A DNA stretch of 64,000 bases, taken from Triplophysa rosa (taxonomy: Eukaryota > Chordata > Actinopteri > Cypriniformes > Nemacheilidae). Positions 34,849-45,536 of the stretch are shown here, one piece after another (the stretch's first letter is position 1; each line of letters opens with the position of its first letter). The position numbers and the translations under genes were made by a program. The stretch lies in NCBI RefSeq assembly GCF_024868665.1, contig NC_079891.1, positions 15,404,243 to 15,468,242 on the forward strand. The letters are read 5' to 3'. Below the pieces are notes generated by a model. That model did not search any database. It was not told the origin of the DNA and saw only the letters and a list, made by a program, of their open reading frames with translations.

Positions 34849-35838
34849 TTAAAGGGATAATTCACCTTAAATAAAAATTCTGTCATCATTTACTCCTCGT
34901 CGAGTTGTTCCAAATCTGTATACATTTCTTTGTTCTGATGAACACAGAGACAGATATTTGGAAGAATGCTTATAACCAAACAGTTCTTGGACCCCATTGA
35001 CTACCATAGTAGGAATCTTTTTATATTTATTTTGTTCTGTTGAACACAACAAGAATATAGGACAGCAAACAGTTCTGCAGCACATTTGACTACCATGGTA
35101 ATTTTTCGTACTATTGTAGTCAGTGGGCTCCAAGAACTGGTTACAACTTACAAGCATTCGTCCAAATATTCGTCTTTGTGTAGTAATTTGTGTAGTAATT
35201 TATACAGGTTTGGAACAACTAGAGAGTGAGTAATTCATGACAGAATTTGTCGTGAATTCATTCATTTTGGGTGTGTCATGGTTCTGCCCCATCTTGTCTT
35301 GCTTTTCTTGACCTAGTGGCAGAACCATGACAGAACCTCTTCTTTTACGTGGAGAGAGAAGTTTTGGCCCACTCGGCCTTCCACATTCTCTTTCTCTCCG
35401 GTGTCGCGTCTCTGTTCCCGCCCTTTCGTTGCCTCATTATTGTTTGTTAATTAGTTCATGCCCCACACCTGTTCCCTCTTGATTTGTTCCCTTTATAAGA
35501 TCCCTGTGTTTTCTGTCCTGTGCTGGTTCATTGTCATTTGTATGGTGAGTGCCTGTTCCGTGTCTAGTCTAGTCTAGTCTAGTCTAGTCTAGTCTAGTCT
35601 AGTCTTTTGTAGTTATGTCATATGTTAATCTTAGTCTTGTTAGGTGTAATTAGTCTTAGTCCTGTCCTGTTGTAGTTTCCCTTGTTTTGTTATGTTACCC
35701 CCCACGTGGGTCTTTGTTTTGTATTTATATTTTATTAAATGTCTTGTTAACCCCTTACCCGCTGTCTGCGTCTGGGTCCTCAGTTCTTTGTATCTTTGTG
35801 TCTCACCACGATCGTGACAGGGTGAACTATCCCTTTAA
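34849..35838. mobile_element. Fold-back MITE (TAGTTCACCC family), split by a solo LTR
   Basis: TTAA at 34849-34852 and 35835-35838. The left end AAGGGATAATTCACC and the right end GGTGAACTATCCCTT belong to one element whose right end is cut by the LTR at 35274-35819. Without the LTR and its duplication it is about 440 bp, longer than other copies, because the arm around 35020-35160 is partly duplicated. Confidence 0.88.
35274..35819 (+). mobile_element. Solo LTR, 546 bp, inside a MITE
   Basis: TGTCATGG...CGTGACA ends with a perfect 5-bp target duplication GGGTG (35269-35273 and 35820-35824). Near the left edge a perfect 15-bp inverted repeat (TGTCATGGTTCTGCC at 35274-35288 and its complement at 35318-35332) could form a hairpin. 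A CTAGT pentamer repeat lies at about 35568-35604, and ATTAAA near 35734 is a polyadenylation-type signal. Same LTR family as at 15709. Confidence 0.95.
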
Positions 35839-36070
35839 AGTGCTTCGCCTAACATCCTGCATTTCAGAAATGTGCATGCTGATTGTGTTTTTTGCAGTGA
35901 TGTATAAAGTACCTAAAAGCAATACTTGAGTAAAAGTACAAATATCTTGCCAGAAAATTACTTTTGTAGAAGTGAAAGTAACCTTTTAGAATATGACTTG
36001 AGTAAAAGTCTCAAAGTAACAGATAAATATTGTACTTAAGAATCAAAAGTACTTTTTATATTAAATCTAC

Positions 36071-36458
36071 TTAAAGGGACAGTTCACTAAAAAATTAAAT
36101 TCTGTCATGAATTACTTACACTCTAGTTGTTCCAAAGCTGTATAAATATCTTTGTTTGGTTGAACACAGACAAAGCTATTTAGACGAATGCTTGTAACCA
36201 AACAGTTCTTGGACCCCACTGACTACCGTATAATTATAATGGACATTCTTCAAAATATCTTATGTTGTGTTCAACAGAACAAAAAAAAATATAAAGTTAT
36301 TTTTCCTACTATGGTAGTCAATGGTGTGACCAAGAACTGTTTGGTTACAAGCATTCGTCCAAATATCTTTTTCAGATCAGAACAAAGACAATTACAGATT
36401 TGGAATAATTCAAAGGTGAGTAAATTAATTTTTATTTTTGGGTGAACTATCCCTTTAA
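36071..36458. mobile_element. Fold-back MITE (TAGTTCACCC family) inside the hAT-like element
   Basis: TTAA at 36071-36074 and 36455-36458, with ends AAGGGACAGTTCAC and GGGTGAACTATCCCTT. Inserted into the body of the 35895 element. Confidence 0.9.
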
Positions 36459-36969
36459 GTATTTAAAGTAAAGTTAAAGCAAACGTTGTCAATAATGTTT
36501 TTTACATTTATGCATTTTATGCAAAAATGGTGCTTACATCGACATTTACAACTTTGAAAAAGCTCTGTCTCAAGCTCAGTAGTTTTATCTGGAACAACAT
36601 GTTGCCAAATTGCTAAACTATCAAAATGCAAGTCCAGAAACCACATCTTTATATCTTTACTTTATAAATTATTACTTTATAAAAAGATAGTTCCCTCAAA
36701 CCCCCAATATTATTATGATTAATATTATTGTTCCCTCTAAGAGAACAACTTGTAACATATCTGTCTGGCCCTTACTTCTTCCTTTCCTTGCATTTCCCTT
36801 ACAGTAACAACCCAGTCATTTGATAATTCATTGAAACTGAAAAATTTGCTGTTTATCTTTAAAAGAAGCAGCACATTAAAACCTTGTGTTGAAATTAACC
36901 GCGGAGAGCACCTTTTTGCACTTGCACATTGAGCTTTAACCAATGATTGGTTCAGCACTGTCATGGTGA

Positions 36970-37167
36970 CCGGTGTTGTGCCGAGAAATGCACCCCTGCC
37001 AGATTATGCACCTCCTTCAATAACACGCTGTCCGATTGGCTAATTCTAACCCCTCCCCTCACCACACCTAATACTAACCCCTCCCCTAACACCTAATCCT
37101 CACCCTAACCATTGTGGGGAGGGGGGTGCATAATCTGTCAGGGGTGCATTTCTCGGCACAACACCGG
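36970..37167. mobile_element. 198-bp MITE with about 43-bp near-perfect inverted ends
   Basis: CCGGTGTTGTGCCGAGAAAT opens the left end and its exact complement closes the right end. The match continues inward for about 43 bp with one mismatch (CCTGCCAG against CCTGACAG). The centre holds degenerate CCCCTCCCCTAACACC repeats. I could not settle the target duplication, and I do not recognise the family. Confidence 0.8.
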
Positions 37168-37394
37168 ATCGCCAACTTGTCTATTTCAGTTCTGTTTCTA
37201 TGCTTTTATTTTGTAGAAATGAACATGCTTAGGGGAAATGTATCAGAGTAAATGTATACATTTTGTTCAGGAAATTAAGTGGAGTAAAAGTAAAAGTCTG
37301 CAGAAATATAAAGACTCAAGTAAAGTACAGATACTCCCAAAAAATACTTAAGTACTGTACTTAAATATTTTTACTTCGTTACACTACAACACTG

Positions 37395-40020
37395 CTTTTT
37401 GGGGCAGATATGCTGGCATCACATTGAGTCACTTGGTAAATTTGGTAAATAAACCTGGGATTTTTCAACCTGTGGTTGGATAAAATATGCACAAACTCAA
37501 CATTTGGTTTTATATTAACCTATGTCATGTTGTTTCAGTCTAAATGCTGGCTTGTTTTATCCCATGGGATGAAACAACCCAGCATTTCTAGCGAATAAAA
37601 AAAAGTAAAAATATATTACATATTCAGTGTATACTGAATCTTACTGTACCTGCTGTATAGGTAAACGTCAAAAACTCATGAAGAACTTTATATCAAATCA
37701 GCCCTGATCATGACCTGTCTCTCTGTAATACATTCAAGACAAGATGATATAGTTGATAGATGAAAACGGAGAAAGGGGGTGTCATAAATCACTCATAAAA
37801 ACACACATAGTATGTTTTAACTGTAATTATTGTGACCACCAAGGGCAAGATTCTCAAATATTCCTTCTCAAGCTGTCAATTAGTGCTGTTTTTGCCAACC
37901 TGAGTTGAATCCTTCTGAAAACAGCACAGTAACACTATAAATGGGTATTTTGAAAGAGTTTCCTTCTTAAATGTGCTGGGGGTATTTATGGTGTTAGTAT
38001 AGTAATAGTTGTCAGTGCACTGTTTAATGTCACAGTCTACCCACAAACAACTTTGTCAGACTTTGAGATTTGCTGAAGAACGAAGAAAGGCATTTTACAC
38101 CAAGGAGTAAATCACAGTGTCTGTTTTTAATCATTGCTATCACGAAAGCTTTTATCCTGTTTCTTTATAATGGAATACTCTTTGCAGGTTGTTATGAGAG
38201 GGTTGTGACTGTTCAAAGGTGATAACAGGCAAAATTAGGATTATGAATGATGGTGCAGTCCTGTTGTAAATGTATCTGTAGTTGCTGTCCCCGGCTGGTC
38301 CATGATGATCTCGGCAAGTCTCTGGGTGCCTCTTTTGTCATCAGATCAGATGTTAATGTCGGCACTCAAAATTTTGTCAATGGTACTGCAGCAAAACCAT
38401 TAATCTCCTGACACATTTCCTCAAAACATGATGCCACTTTGCCTTATTTAGCATTGTCATTTGCATGTAAATATCGAACAACCACCATCGCTCACTTTTT
38501 TAGTCTCATATCTCTTTGTGAATTTGTGCTCTAGGTCTACAATAGCATTTCTCATGGATTTCTTATAGCACTAACAAGTTCCACATGTGGGCCTGCATGA
38601 TTTTTTTCACCAACAAGCACGGAAATATTTTACTGGAGTAGAAGGAGAGACGCACTGCACGCTGTACACTTTATTCAGCATTGACAAGGCAGCCTCTGTT
38701 GTAGCCTGGGCAGCAAGCCAGACGTCTCTACCTAATACGCTAATACAGCCCCTATTTGGTGTAAAAAGGTACTTTGCTCATGTTTGGCCAGCATTGTCAC
38801 TAGATTTGAACACACTCTCACCCACAAAAACACATAAATGCTTAAAGTCCTTTGTGCTCGCTGTGTAAGATCGGCAACTCGAGCCAGGATTCTTGGACCG
38901 CCGGGCCTTATACAGTACTTCAAAGAAGAAAAGACCACGGCTTTATCCTCTAACAAGAAAATGAAAACACTAAGTGACTTGAAGAACGCTCAAAGACACT
39001 TGTGGAGACAGAGAGCCTCTTTGGAGCTGGAAAGAGAGCTGTTACTAAACTCTTCTGCTTGTGTTTGTGAGGGGAAATTGTGATGTAAAGTCTTTCCTCA
39101 CCAGTTTGGCACAGGCTGTGTGGTTGTTCAGTGTTCACTTGTGTGATGACTTTTCAGGAAATGACGATGGCAAACAAACACAGATTTTTACTGACACGCA
39201 CATGCAACGATTTCAGCAATTTATGACAAAACATCACAGGACATACTGGAAATGATCTTGTTTCATGTCCCGAATAATAAGAACAGAACATTTTGAAAAC
39301 ATTTCTGGGTATTTGTTACAACTCTTCTGAGAGGTGAGTGAGAAGAGAGAGATTTGGGAAAGGATGTAATGTAGAAGCCAACCTCCTATACTCTTGGGAG
39401 TTTTCTTTATTCCTCTCTGTCATTTTTACTCTTCGTCTATCTGCCGTGAATGAGATTTAACACCTTCAGGACATTCATTGTAAAACATCATCAGCATTGT
39501 GGGGGAAACGTTGAATAGTTTATGAGAATAAAACTTTCTTTTCTCGCTTGTGTCACTTTTGAAGTGAGGAAAAGACGTAGTGAGAAAAAAAACATTTTTT
39601 CTTATATATTTACATTTACGGTATTTACATTATTTACATTTTTGTTTATCATGCCTAACAATGAAACTGCACTGTATATGTGCATAATCTATATTCTACG
39701 CAATTTTCTGTTAAATTTAAGTGCTTAGATTTAATGCAGTCCCCATGATGAGCTCCCACTCTCCCACACACTTTAATAGAGTTCTATAAACTTGGCACAT
39801 GTCTGTTTCTTAGGAGCTGTTCCTCTCCTGGAATGTAACAATCAGCATTCTGAGAAATGTAACATTCTTTGTGAGAAGACCAGAGGTGTGGAGAGCTTTT
39901 GGTAAGACTTGTCATAATCCTCTGAAGTAAAGATGTTGAGATTACTTATTCTAAAGAATAATTTACTAACACAACTTTATGATAGTTAAACATACTGTAC
40001 ATATACGTATACAGTATATA
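37395..40020. other. Unassigned sequence
   Basis: A few plus-strand frames up to 93 residues (38587-38868) without known motifs. I see no bounded repeats, exons or RNA genes. Confidence 0.4.
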
Positions 40021-40352
40021 TGTAACACTATTACAGATGGACGAGTAAGGTGAACTAGTGGATTAATGCAAGGGCCAACAGATGAACAAACGACAGGTAA
40101 TAAAACATCCATGGGTAAGTAAACAGAGGTCGGAACTAGCAAACATACAGCACAACTATACAACTAGACCTGACAAAGACTACAACAAAACACAAGCGTT
40201 ATATAGTGTCCAGGGAATGAAGATCAGGTGTGGGTGCAATCATGGCGTGAATGGGTGCAAAGGATTATGGGGAGTGTAGTCCATGAGTTTAAAAGTCCGG
40301 TGAAAGGGAACGAGTGAAACTGGGAGTTGGTGCCGGCAGAGAGCTCATTACA
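40021..40352 (-). mobile_element. 3' LTR of the minus-strand Ty3/Gypsy element
   Basis: On the minus strand the LTR starts TGTAATGAGCTCTCTGCCGG directly after a purine-rich tract (GGAGGGTGGGTAC), as expected for a 3' LTR. About 235 bp are nearly identical to the LTR at 49960-50253 (shared ACAAAGACTACAACAAAACA and AAGTCCGGTGAAAGGGAAC). The far end at 40021 is estimated because the two copies diverge there. Confidence 0.7.
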
Positions 40353-42560
40353 GTACCCACCCTCCACGGTCCACTCCAGTGGACCTCACAGGTCGACGAG
40401 GTCGGCCGCGGGGACGAGGGGCCGGAAAGTTCTGGTGAGAGTCGTGAAAGTCTGCGAGGAGAGTGGGATCCAGAATGTCCTCACATGCCACCCATGCTGT
40501 TCCTCTGGTCCGTACCCCTCCCAATCCACAAGGTATTCTAGGTGGCCGCCTCGCCACCTGGAGTCAAGGATATATTCCACTCAGTAGATGTGCTGGGAGA
40601 TGTCGAGGGATGGAGGAGAGAGCGGCTCATCCCTGGCATCAGGCTCTACGGAGGGAACAGAAACAAGGTTATGGTAAGGTTTCAACAGTAAGACATGAAA
40701 TGAAGGGGATATTATGTAATGAGGTGGGAGTTGAAGACGGTAGGTGACTGGGTTGACCTGGTGCAGGATGGGGAATGGGCCGATGTATTTGGGACTCAGC
40801 TTCTTGCAAGGCTGCTGCAGGCGGAGGTCCCGGGTGGACAGCCATACCAGTTGTCCCGGCTGGTATTGGGGAGTGGGTGAGCATCGGGTGTCCACGTTAA
40901 TCTTCTGTGGACAGCCTGCTGCAGGTGTTGGTTAGCTAAGTCCCATACCGTCTCGCTCTCCTGAAACCAGTGGTCCACGGCTGGCACCGTGGAGGGTTCC
41001 CCTGACCAGAGGAACATGGGGGGTTGGTAGCAGAGTATGCACTGAAAGGGGGTTAATCCGGTGGAGGACTGACGGAGGGAGTTCTGTGCATACTGCCAGC
41101 CCTGTTGATGATCGTGGCAGTAGGATCTCAGGTACCTCCCAATATCTTGAATTTTATGCTCAGCCTGGCCGTTGGCTTGGGGGTGATATCTGACAGTGAT
41201 GTTAAGGTGTTGGAAGAATGCTTTCCAGACTTGGGAGATGAACTGGGGACCCCTGTCCAACACTATGTCCTCAGGTAGGTCATTGTTGCGGAACACGTGA
41301 TTGAAAAGTGCCTCCGCAGTTTTAAAGGGTGTGGGAAGACGAGGTAAGGGGATAAGCTTATAGGCTTTTGTGAACCGGTCTACGGCCACTAGGATGCAGG
41401 TGTAGGTATCGGACAGGGGCAGATCTGTGAGAAAGTCTACTGCAAGGTGAGACCATGGGCGGTGAGGAATGGGTAGAGGCATGAGCTTTCCTTCATGCAT
41501 CCGGCGTGGAGTTTTTGAGATGGCACAGACTGAGCATCTTTGTACATACTGGGAGATATCCTGAGACATCTTTGGCCACCAGTAACGGGTGGACAGGAGC
41601 AAGAGGGTTTGCTGACTGCCTGGGTATCCCGGAACGGAGTGAGCAGAGTCGATGAGGGTAACACGATGTTCTGGGGCACTTAGGTTTGACCCTCAGGACC
41701 TCCCGGCGGAGCTTGGTGGTTACCTGCAGCAATATCTTCATCTATTTCCTACAGAATGGGGCTCAGGAAGATGGCTGGAAGGAGAATGGGATCCGGGCTT
41801 GCAAACTCAGGGTCAGAGTGAAACTGTCGGGAGAGAGCGTCCGCCTTGACATTCTTTGTCCCCGGGCGGTAGGTAACTGTGAATTGGAACCTCATGAAGA
41901 ACAGGGCCCACCTTACTTGTCGGGGACTCAGACGCTTGCAGTCTATCAGCTATTTGAGGTTTCAATGGTCCGTTATCACCAAAAAAGGATATTTTGCCCC
42001 CTCCAGCCAGGAGGTCAAGTTTGGTGAAGATGGTAGCATTCCTAAGTTGTTCCAGAGCAGCGGGGACCAGGGCAAGAGGGGAAGAAAACTTCCGGATGTG
42101 TGAATTGAGAATCCGGTAATCGATGCATTGTCTCAAACCTCCATCCTTTTTGCCCACAAAGAAGAAGATGGAAGTGGCAGGGGAAGTGGATGGTCAGATG
42201 AAGGTCTGCGCCAGCGCCTCGCCTATGTAATCATCCATGGCCTTCCATTCCGGGACCGATACGGGGTAGATCCTTCCTTTGGGAACGACGACCCCAGGCA
42301 GCAGCTCGATGGCACAGTCCCATGGCCGATGAGGGGGGAGTTTGGTTGCCAGCTGTTTGGACAATACGTCCTGGAATGCCCCGTATTCCTTGGGGATCTG
42401 GGTATCAAGATGGGTTTCAGGGCTTTCCACCATGGTAGAGTTCATGGGAACAGGATTGTAAACAGGAGATTCGGGTGAGTTCTTGGATACTTGGCTTGGA
42501 ACAGGGGGATCGGGTGCTAGGTGGTTGTGGCAGCAGGAGCGGCAAGCTACTGATGCCTGC
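40353..42560 (-). pseudogene. Decayed Ty3/Gypsy chromovirus pol, minus strand
   Basis: Minus-strand frames give, in order: the start of reverse transcriptase (about 42445-41990), the C-terminal part of RNase H (about 41990-41815), integrase (41602-40796), an integrase C-terminal region with [10 protein letters not shown] (about 40895-40581), and a chromodomain with [11 protein letters not shown] (40580-40386). Most of the RT palm, including the Y-x-D-D box, is deleted: sequence jumps from FTKLDL into RNase H. Frameshifts separate RT from the later parts, and a stop lies between integrase and chromodomain. Gag, protease and a 5' LTR are missing. The chromodomain identifies the chromovirus branch of Ty3/Gypsy. 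Confidence 0.88.
40796..41602 (-). CDS. Integrase domain of the Ty3/Gypsy remnant
   Basis: 268 codons open on the minus strand. The zinc-binding part is incomplete at its start but keeps the C-x-x-C pair (CSVC). The catalytic D,D-35-E core is present: D in [10 protein letters not shown] in VLDRGPQF, E in NGQAEHK. The last roughly 30 residues run out of frame near 40870, where the true frame shifts into the C-terminal segment that starts around 40895. This is the longest intact protein-coding relic in the window, but it cannot act without its missing partners. Confidence 0.85.
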   Translation of the reverse strand: MLLSTRYWWPKMSQDISQYVQRCSVCAISKTPRRMHEGKLMPLPIPHRPWSHLAVDFLTDLPLSDTYTCILVAVDRFTKAYKLIPLPRLPTPFKTAEALFNHVFRNNDLPEDIVLDRGPQFISQVWKAFFQHLNITVRYHPQANGQAEHKIQDIGRYLRSYCHDHQQGWQYAQNSLRQSSTGLTPFQCILCYQPPMFLWSGEPSTVPAVDHWFQESETVWDLANQHLQQAVHRRLTWTPDAHPLPNTSRDNWYGCPPGTSACSSLARS

Positions 42561-43108
42561 AGCTGCAGCAGGTGTTACAGAAAATGAGCCCGACGAGGCT
42601 CATGCTACACTGTACGCGGGGTCTCCCTCCGTCGCATACTCTGTTCGCCGGTGTATTATACTTTCTGCTGATAACTCACCCCCACTTTTAAAACCACTGC
42701 GTATTCTTTAATAAAATTAGCATATTTGTTATTATTAACATAACTGTCAGGGGAGTGTTAGCACATTAAATTGTATCTAACTAGCCAACTTCACAAACGC
42801 TAGTTTGTGTGTTGAATCAATAAACGTGGGAGAAAGGGAGAGAAAACTTATACTACAATGTATATAATTGTTTTAGATGATAAGAAATGAGAACTCCTGG
42901 CCAGCCTTGTGAAAGTCAGGCTAGAGACACTGCCAGCAATCTACAAGTGCAACGGGTGCTTGATAAAACTGCACAAATGTTCATTGTTGATTATTATAGT
43001 TAACTATTAATGTCAATAATAGGTGTAACTTGCACTCATAAGTGTGACCCAGTGTGTGAAAACTAGGCTAAAAATCTAGTTATTAGTGACGAGTATCAGA
43101 GTTTGATT
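42561..43108. other. Unassigned sequence between two elements
   Basis: Contains GGGTCTCCCTCCGTCGCATA near 42620, which may be the edge of another repeat. No exon or RNA gene. Confidence 0.35.
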
Positions 43109-43545
43109 TTAAAGGTGCAGTGAACTGGCCATTTTTATTGTTTTATATAATTGTCTGATGTCTACTTATGACGTTCGCATGGTTTTTACATTCGAAAACA
43201 TCAAAATCAATAAGTAATAGGCTATTTTCTACCCTGGTTTTGAGGCCGGCTGGAGAAACGCTCGGTTTTTAAGGGCGGGCCGCATAGAAGACTTGGAAGT
43301 AAACGACCACTGCTATGATTGGATAGCAGCTTGCGTACACTGTTAGATGTCGCTGTAGATTTAGCAGCACATTACTGTAAAAATCCACAGTACAATACTG
43401 CATGTGTATATTACAGTAAAATACTGCAGTTCATAATGCATTATGGGTAATTTTGATTGAGCGGGAAACTTCTACAGTATATTTTGGTCTCGCTGTAACC
43501 TAGCTGTAGCCTTGCTGTAATGTGTTAGTCAATAATACAGGATTG

Positions 43546-43639
43546 GTGTAGCGAAAGTGCGCCACAACGTCAAATCACACAGAGCAAAACTCCTGGATGC
43601 AGCTGGAGGAGGATATTCGATTCGATTTCTGGCAGTTCG
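43546..43639 (+). other. Possible first exon within the 5-kb element
   Basis: A CpG-containing stretch (GTGTAGCGAAAGTGCGCCAC) ends at the donor TTCG|GTAAGT at 43639/43640. Its start is not defined. It precedes, in the same orientation, the exons at 46458-47518, so it could be a 5' untranslated exon of that transcript. Confidence 0.35.
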
Positions 43640-44275
43640 GTAAGTTTGCAGTTTGGTTTATTTATGTTTCATGCAAAGCTATTATTTAGTTTTAGTATTT
43701 TGCACAACAGTTTGTCACAATGTTGTTTTAAACGTGGAATGAGAGAAAAGGTCGCCAACAAACGTTGCAGTCTCCCTCAGAAATTAAACTACGTTAGATG
43801 TCTAACTGTTACCCACTGCTTAAACCCGATTTACACATCCCACTTAATTAATCATGAGGGTTTTGGTGAATTTATTTTCTGTGGAATTGTTTAAATTCGT
43901 TTACAATGGCAAGGTAGGTAAAATGACTTGTATTTGGCAATAGATAAACTCCCGTTAACCAATTGAACTAAAGCCTGGCTCAGATTACAGGATTCTCGGC
44001 CAGAATTTACCCCGATTTCCCCTCCCGAGAATCTTTGAAAAAATCGGGTCCTAGAACCTCGATCGGGTCCGAGATTCGGCCCAGATTATCACGTAATGTG
44101 AGGAGTTCACAGATCGAATCTTACACCTCCCGATCTGCTCCGAGAGAGATCGGGGCCGCCCCGATCATATCAAACATGTTTGATATTTAGGATTTTAAAT
44201 CGGGGTGATGACGTTGGTACTTTCGCAACAGCCAATGAGAGGCACATCTGCAAGGTGACTGACAGACCTTTAAAA

Positions 44276-44443
44276 ATGTCGACCGCGAAAGCTCCTGCAA
44301 GGGTACGTTGGACAGCGGAGATGGAAGAACAACTTGTGGCAACAGCATGATTGTCTATATAATGTATCCTCCAAAACATACCACAACCGCACAGATAAGG
44401 AAAAGAGCTGGGGGAGAAGTCGCGTCGGTTTTAAATGTACCGG
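44276..44443 (+). pseudogene. MADF/Myb-like DNA-binding gene fragment
   Basis: The ATG at 44276 opens VRWTAEMEEQLV, the usual start of a Myb/SANT- or MADF-type helix. The frame then breaks near 44336. In the shifted frame the next residues read CLYNVSSKTYHNRTDKEKSW, a good MADF-type signature (H-x-x-L-Y-N/D ... Y-x-N/D-R). A second shift near 44415 restores a frame ending at the donor CCGG|GTAAGT. In PIF/Harbinger elements such a protein helps bring transposase to the ends. At least two frameshifts make it non-functional. Confidence 0.75.
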
Positions 44444-45236
44444 GTAAGTTAACTGCTAACGCGCAGCTTGTAGTTTCGTTCAACAGATTGTTATTTGGCT
44501 ATAGGCATACAGATAACATGCGTTTATGTGTTTGTTTTTATGCTGTATCTTATAATCACATTGGCATTCATCTTTATTCTCGGCAGCAACTATTTTTTTT
44601 CTTCCGTTATTTATTAACATTAAACTTGAGCGGCTCGCCCAAACCACAGTCATAACTTCAGCCCTAGCAAAAAGCATTATAGCACCCCCTGCTCAAAATA
44701 CGTTCCCGCGGCTTTGGACAGACAGACAGAGAATCATTCAGAGAGCGACAGAGACGTTACACAACCGCTGCCAGGTGAGATCACGTGAAATTAACTTTGC
44801 GATGTCCCTTTGTTTACTTCTGTTTCCTGGTGAGATGACGTAAGAGGCGTCCTCTGGTATGATAATCTTAATATTATCCTGTAGTTTGGGTGTCTTAGGA
44901 TGTCTTTTGATGTTCAATTATGAAATAAAAAAACTTACAATCAAACTTTCTAAATTTTTATTTTTGCACTTGCTACCTTTAGACTTATTTATAAACACAA
45001 CTTTACGCCCCAACGTTTTCTTATCTGGACATTTCACATTCATAAATGCAAGTTTACAAAGGGCAAACCTATTTTTGTAGTACTTGAAAAAGAGATTCAA
45101 ATGTAGATGTGATGTCAACATCTAAAAATAGTAAACCCATTAAAACGGTTACTATTAGCTCCTTTTACAAAACTGCATATCCTATGGATATGTAAAAAAT
45201 GTGTAATTTAGTTGTACACTGATGAGTGTGAGCTTG

Positions 45237-45536
45237 TTTAAGATTTTAAATAAGAGAATCTGTCAAGATTCTCCTTATGTGTGTGCTGCAACCAGAATTT
45301 TTAATCTTTCCGGATTTTAAAACTCCTGTAGTCTGAGCCAGGTTTAAGATTTTAAATAAGAGAATCTGTCAAGATTCTCCTTATGTGTGTGCTGCAACCA
45401 GAATTTTTAATCTTTCCGAATTTTAAAACTCCTGTAGTCTGAGCCGGGTTTAAGATTTTAAATAAGAGAATCTGTTAAGATTCTCCTTATGTGTGTGCTG
45501 TCAGGATTTTAAAACTCCTGTAGTCTGAGCCAGGCT
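45237..45536. repeat. 106-bp tandem repeat, 2.8 copies, at the Harbinger-like right end
   Basis: Units start TTTAAGATTTTAAATAAGAG at 45237, 45343 and 45449, an exact 106-bp spacing. Each ends with CTGTAGTCTGAGCC, a copy of the terminal inverted repeat. The third unit carries a deletion of roughly 18 bp and ends at the true terminus. Confidence 0.93.

Larger units (their letters stand above)
35895..37394. mobile_element. hAT-like nonautonomous element, carrying two MITEs
   Basis: It begins CAGTGATGTATAAAGTACCT and ends in TTACACTACAACACTG. Subterminal ACTTGAGTAAAAGTAC-type motifs occur in inverted orientation on both sides. Flanks GTTTTTTG and CTTTTTGG agree at 6 of 8 positions and may be a decayed 8-bp duplication. 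MITEs at 36071-36458 and 36970-37167 interrupt it. No transposase frame survives. The CAGTG terminus and 8-bp flank point to hAT. Confidence 0.7.
43972..45536 (+). mobile_element. PIF/Harbinger-like element, 1565 bp
   Basis: TAA flanks both ends (43969-43971 and 45537-45539), and the terminal inverted repeats share AGCCTGGCTCAGAxTACAGGA with one mismatch. A 3-bp TAA/TWA duplication is the hallmark of PIF/Harbinger. A broken MADF/Myb-like gene (44276-44443) matches the second protein these elements encode. The DDE transposase is missing. The right end is expanded into a 106-bp tandem array that repeats the inverted-repeat sequence. Confidence 0.85.

Noticed and set aside
38587..39255. Cluster of plus-strand frames that could be an old gene
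   Set aside because: Frames are short, in different phases, with stops between them and no family similarity that I can see.
40314..42711. Plus-strand frames of 60-116 residues
   Set aside because: They lie opposite the recognisable minus-strand integrase, RT and chromodomain and have no motifs of their own.
43338..43440. Assigning the 5-kb element to hAT from its CACTG/CAGTG ends
   Set aside because: hAT elements make 8-bp duplications, but here the flanks match only as TA; left unclassified.
45237..45536. CRISPR-like array of regularly spaced repeats
   Set aside because: The 106-bp units are contiguous tandem copies with no unique spacers, in a eukaryotic transposon.
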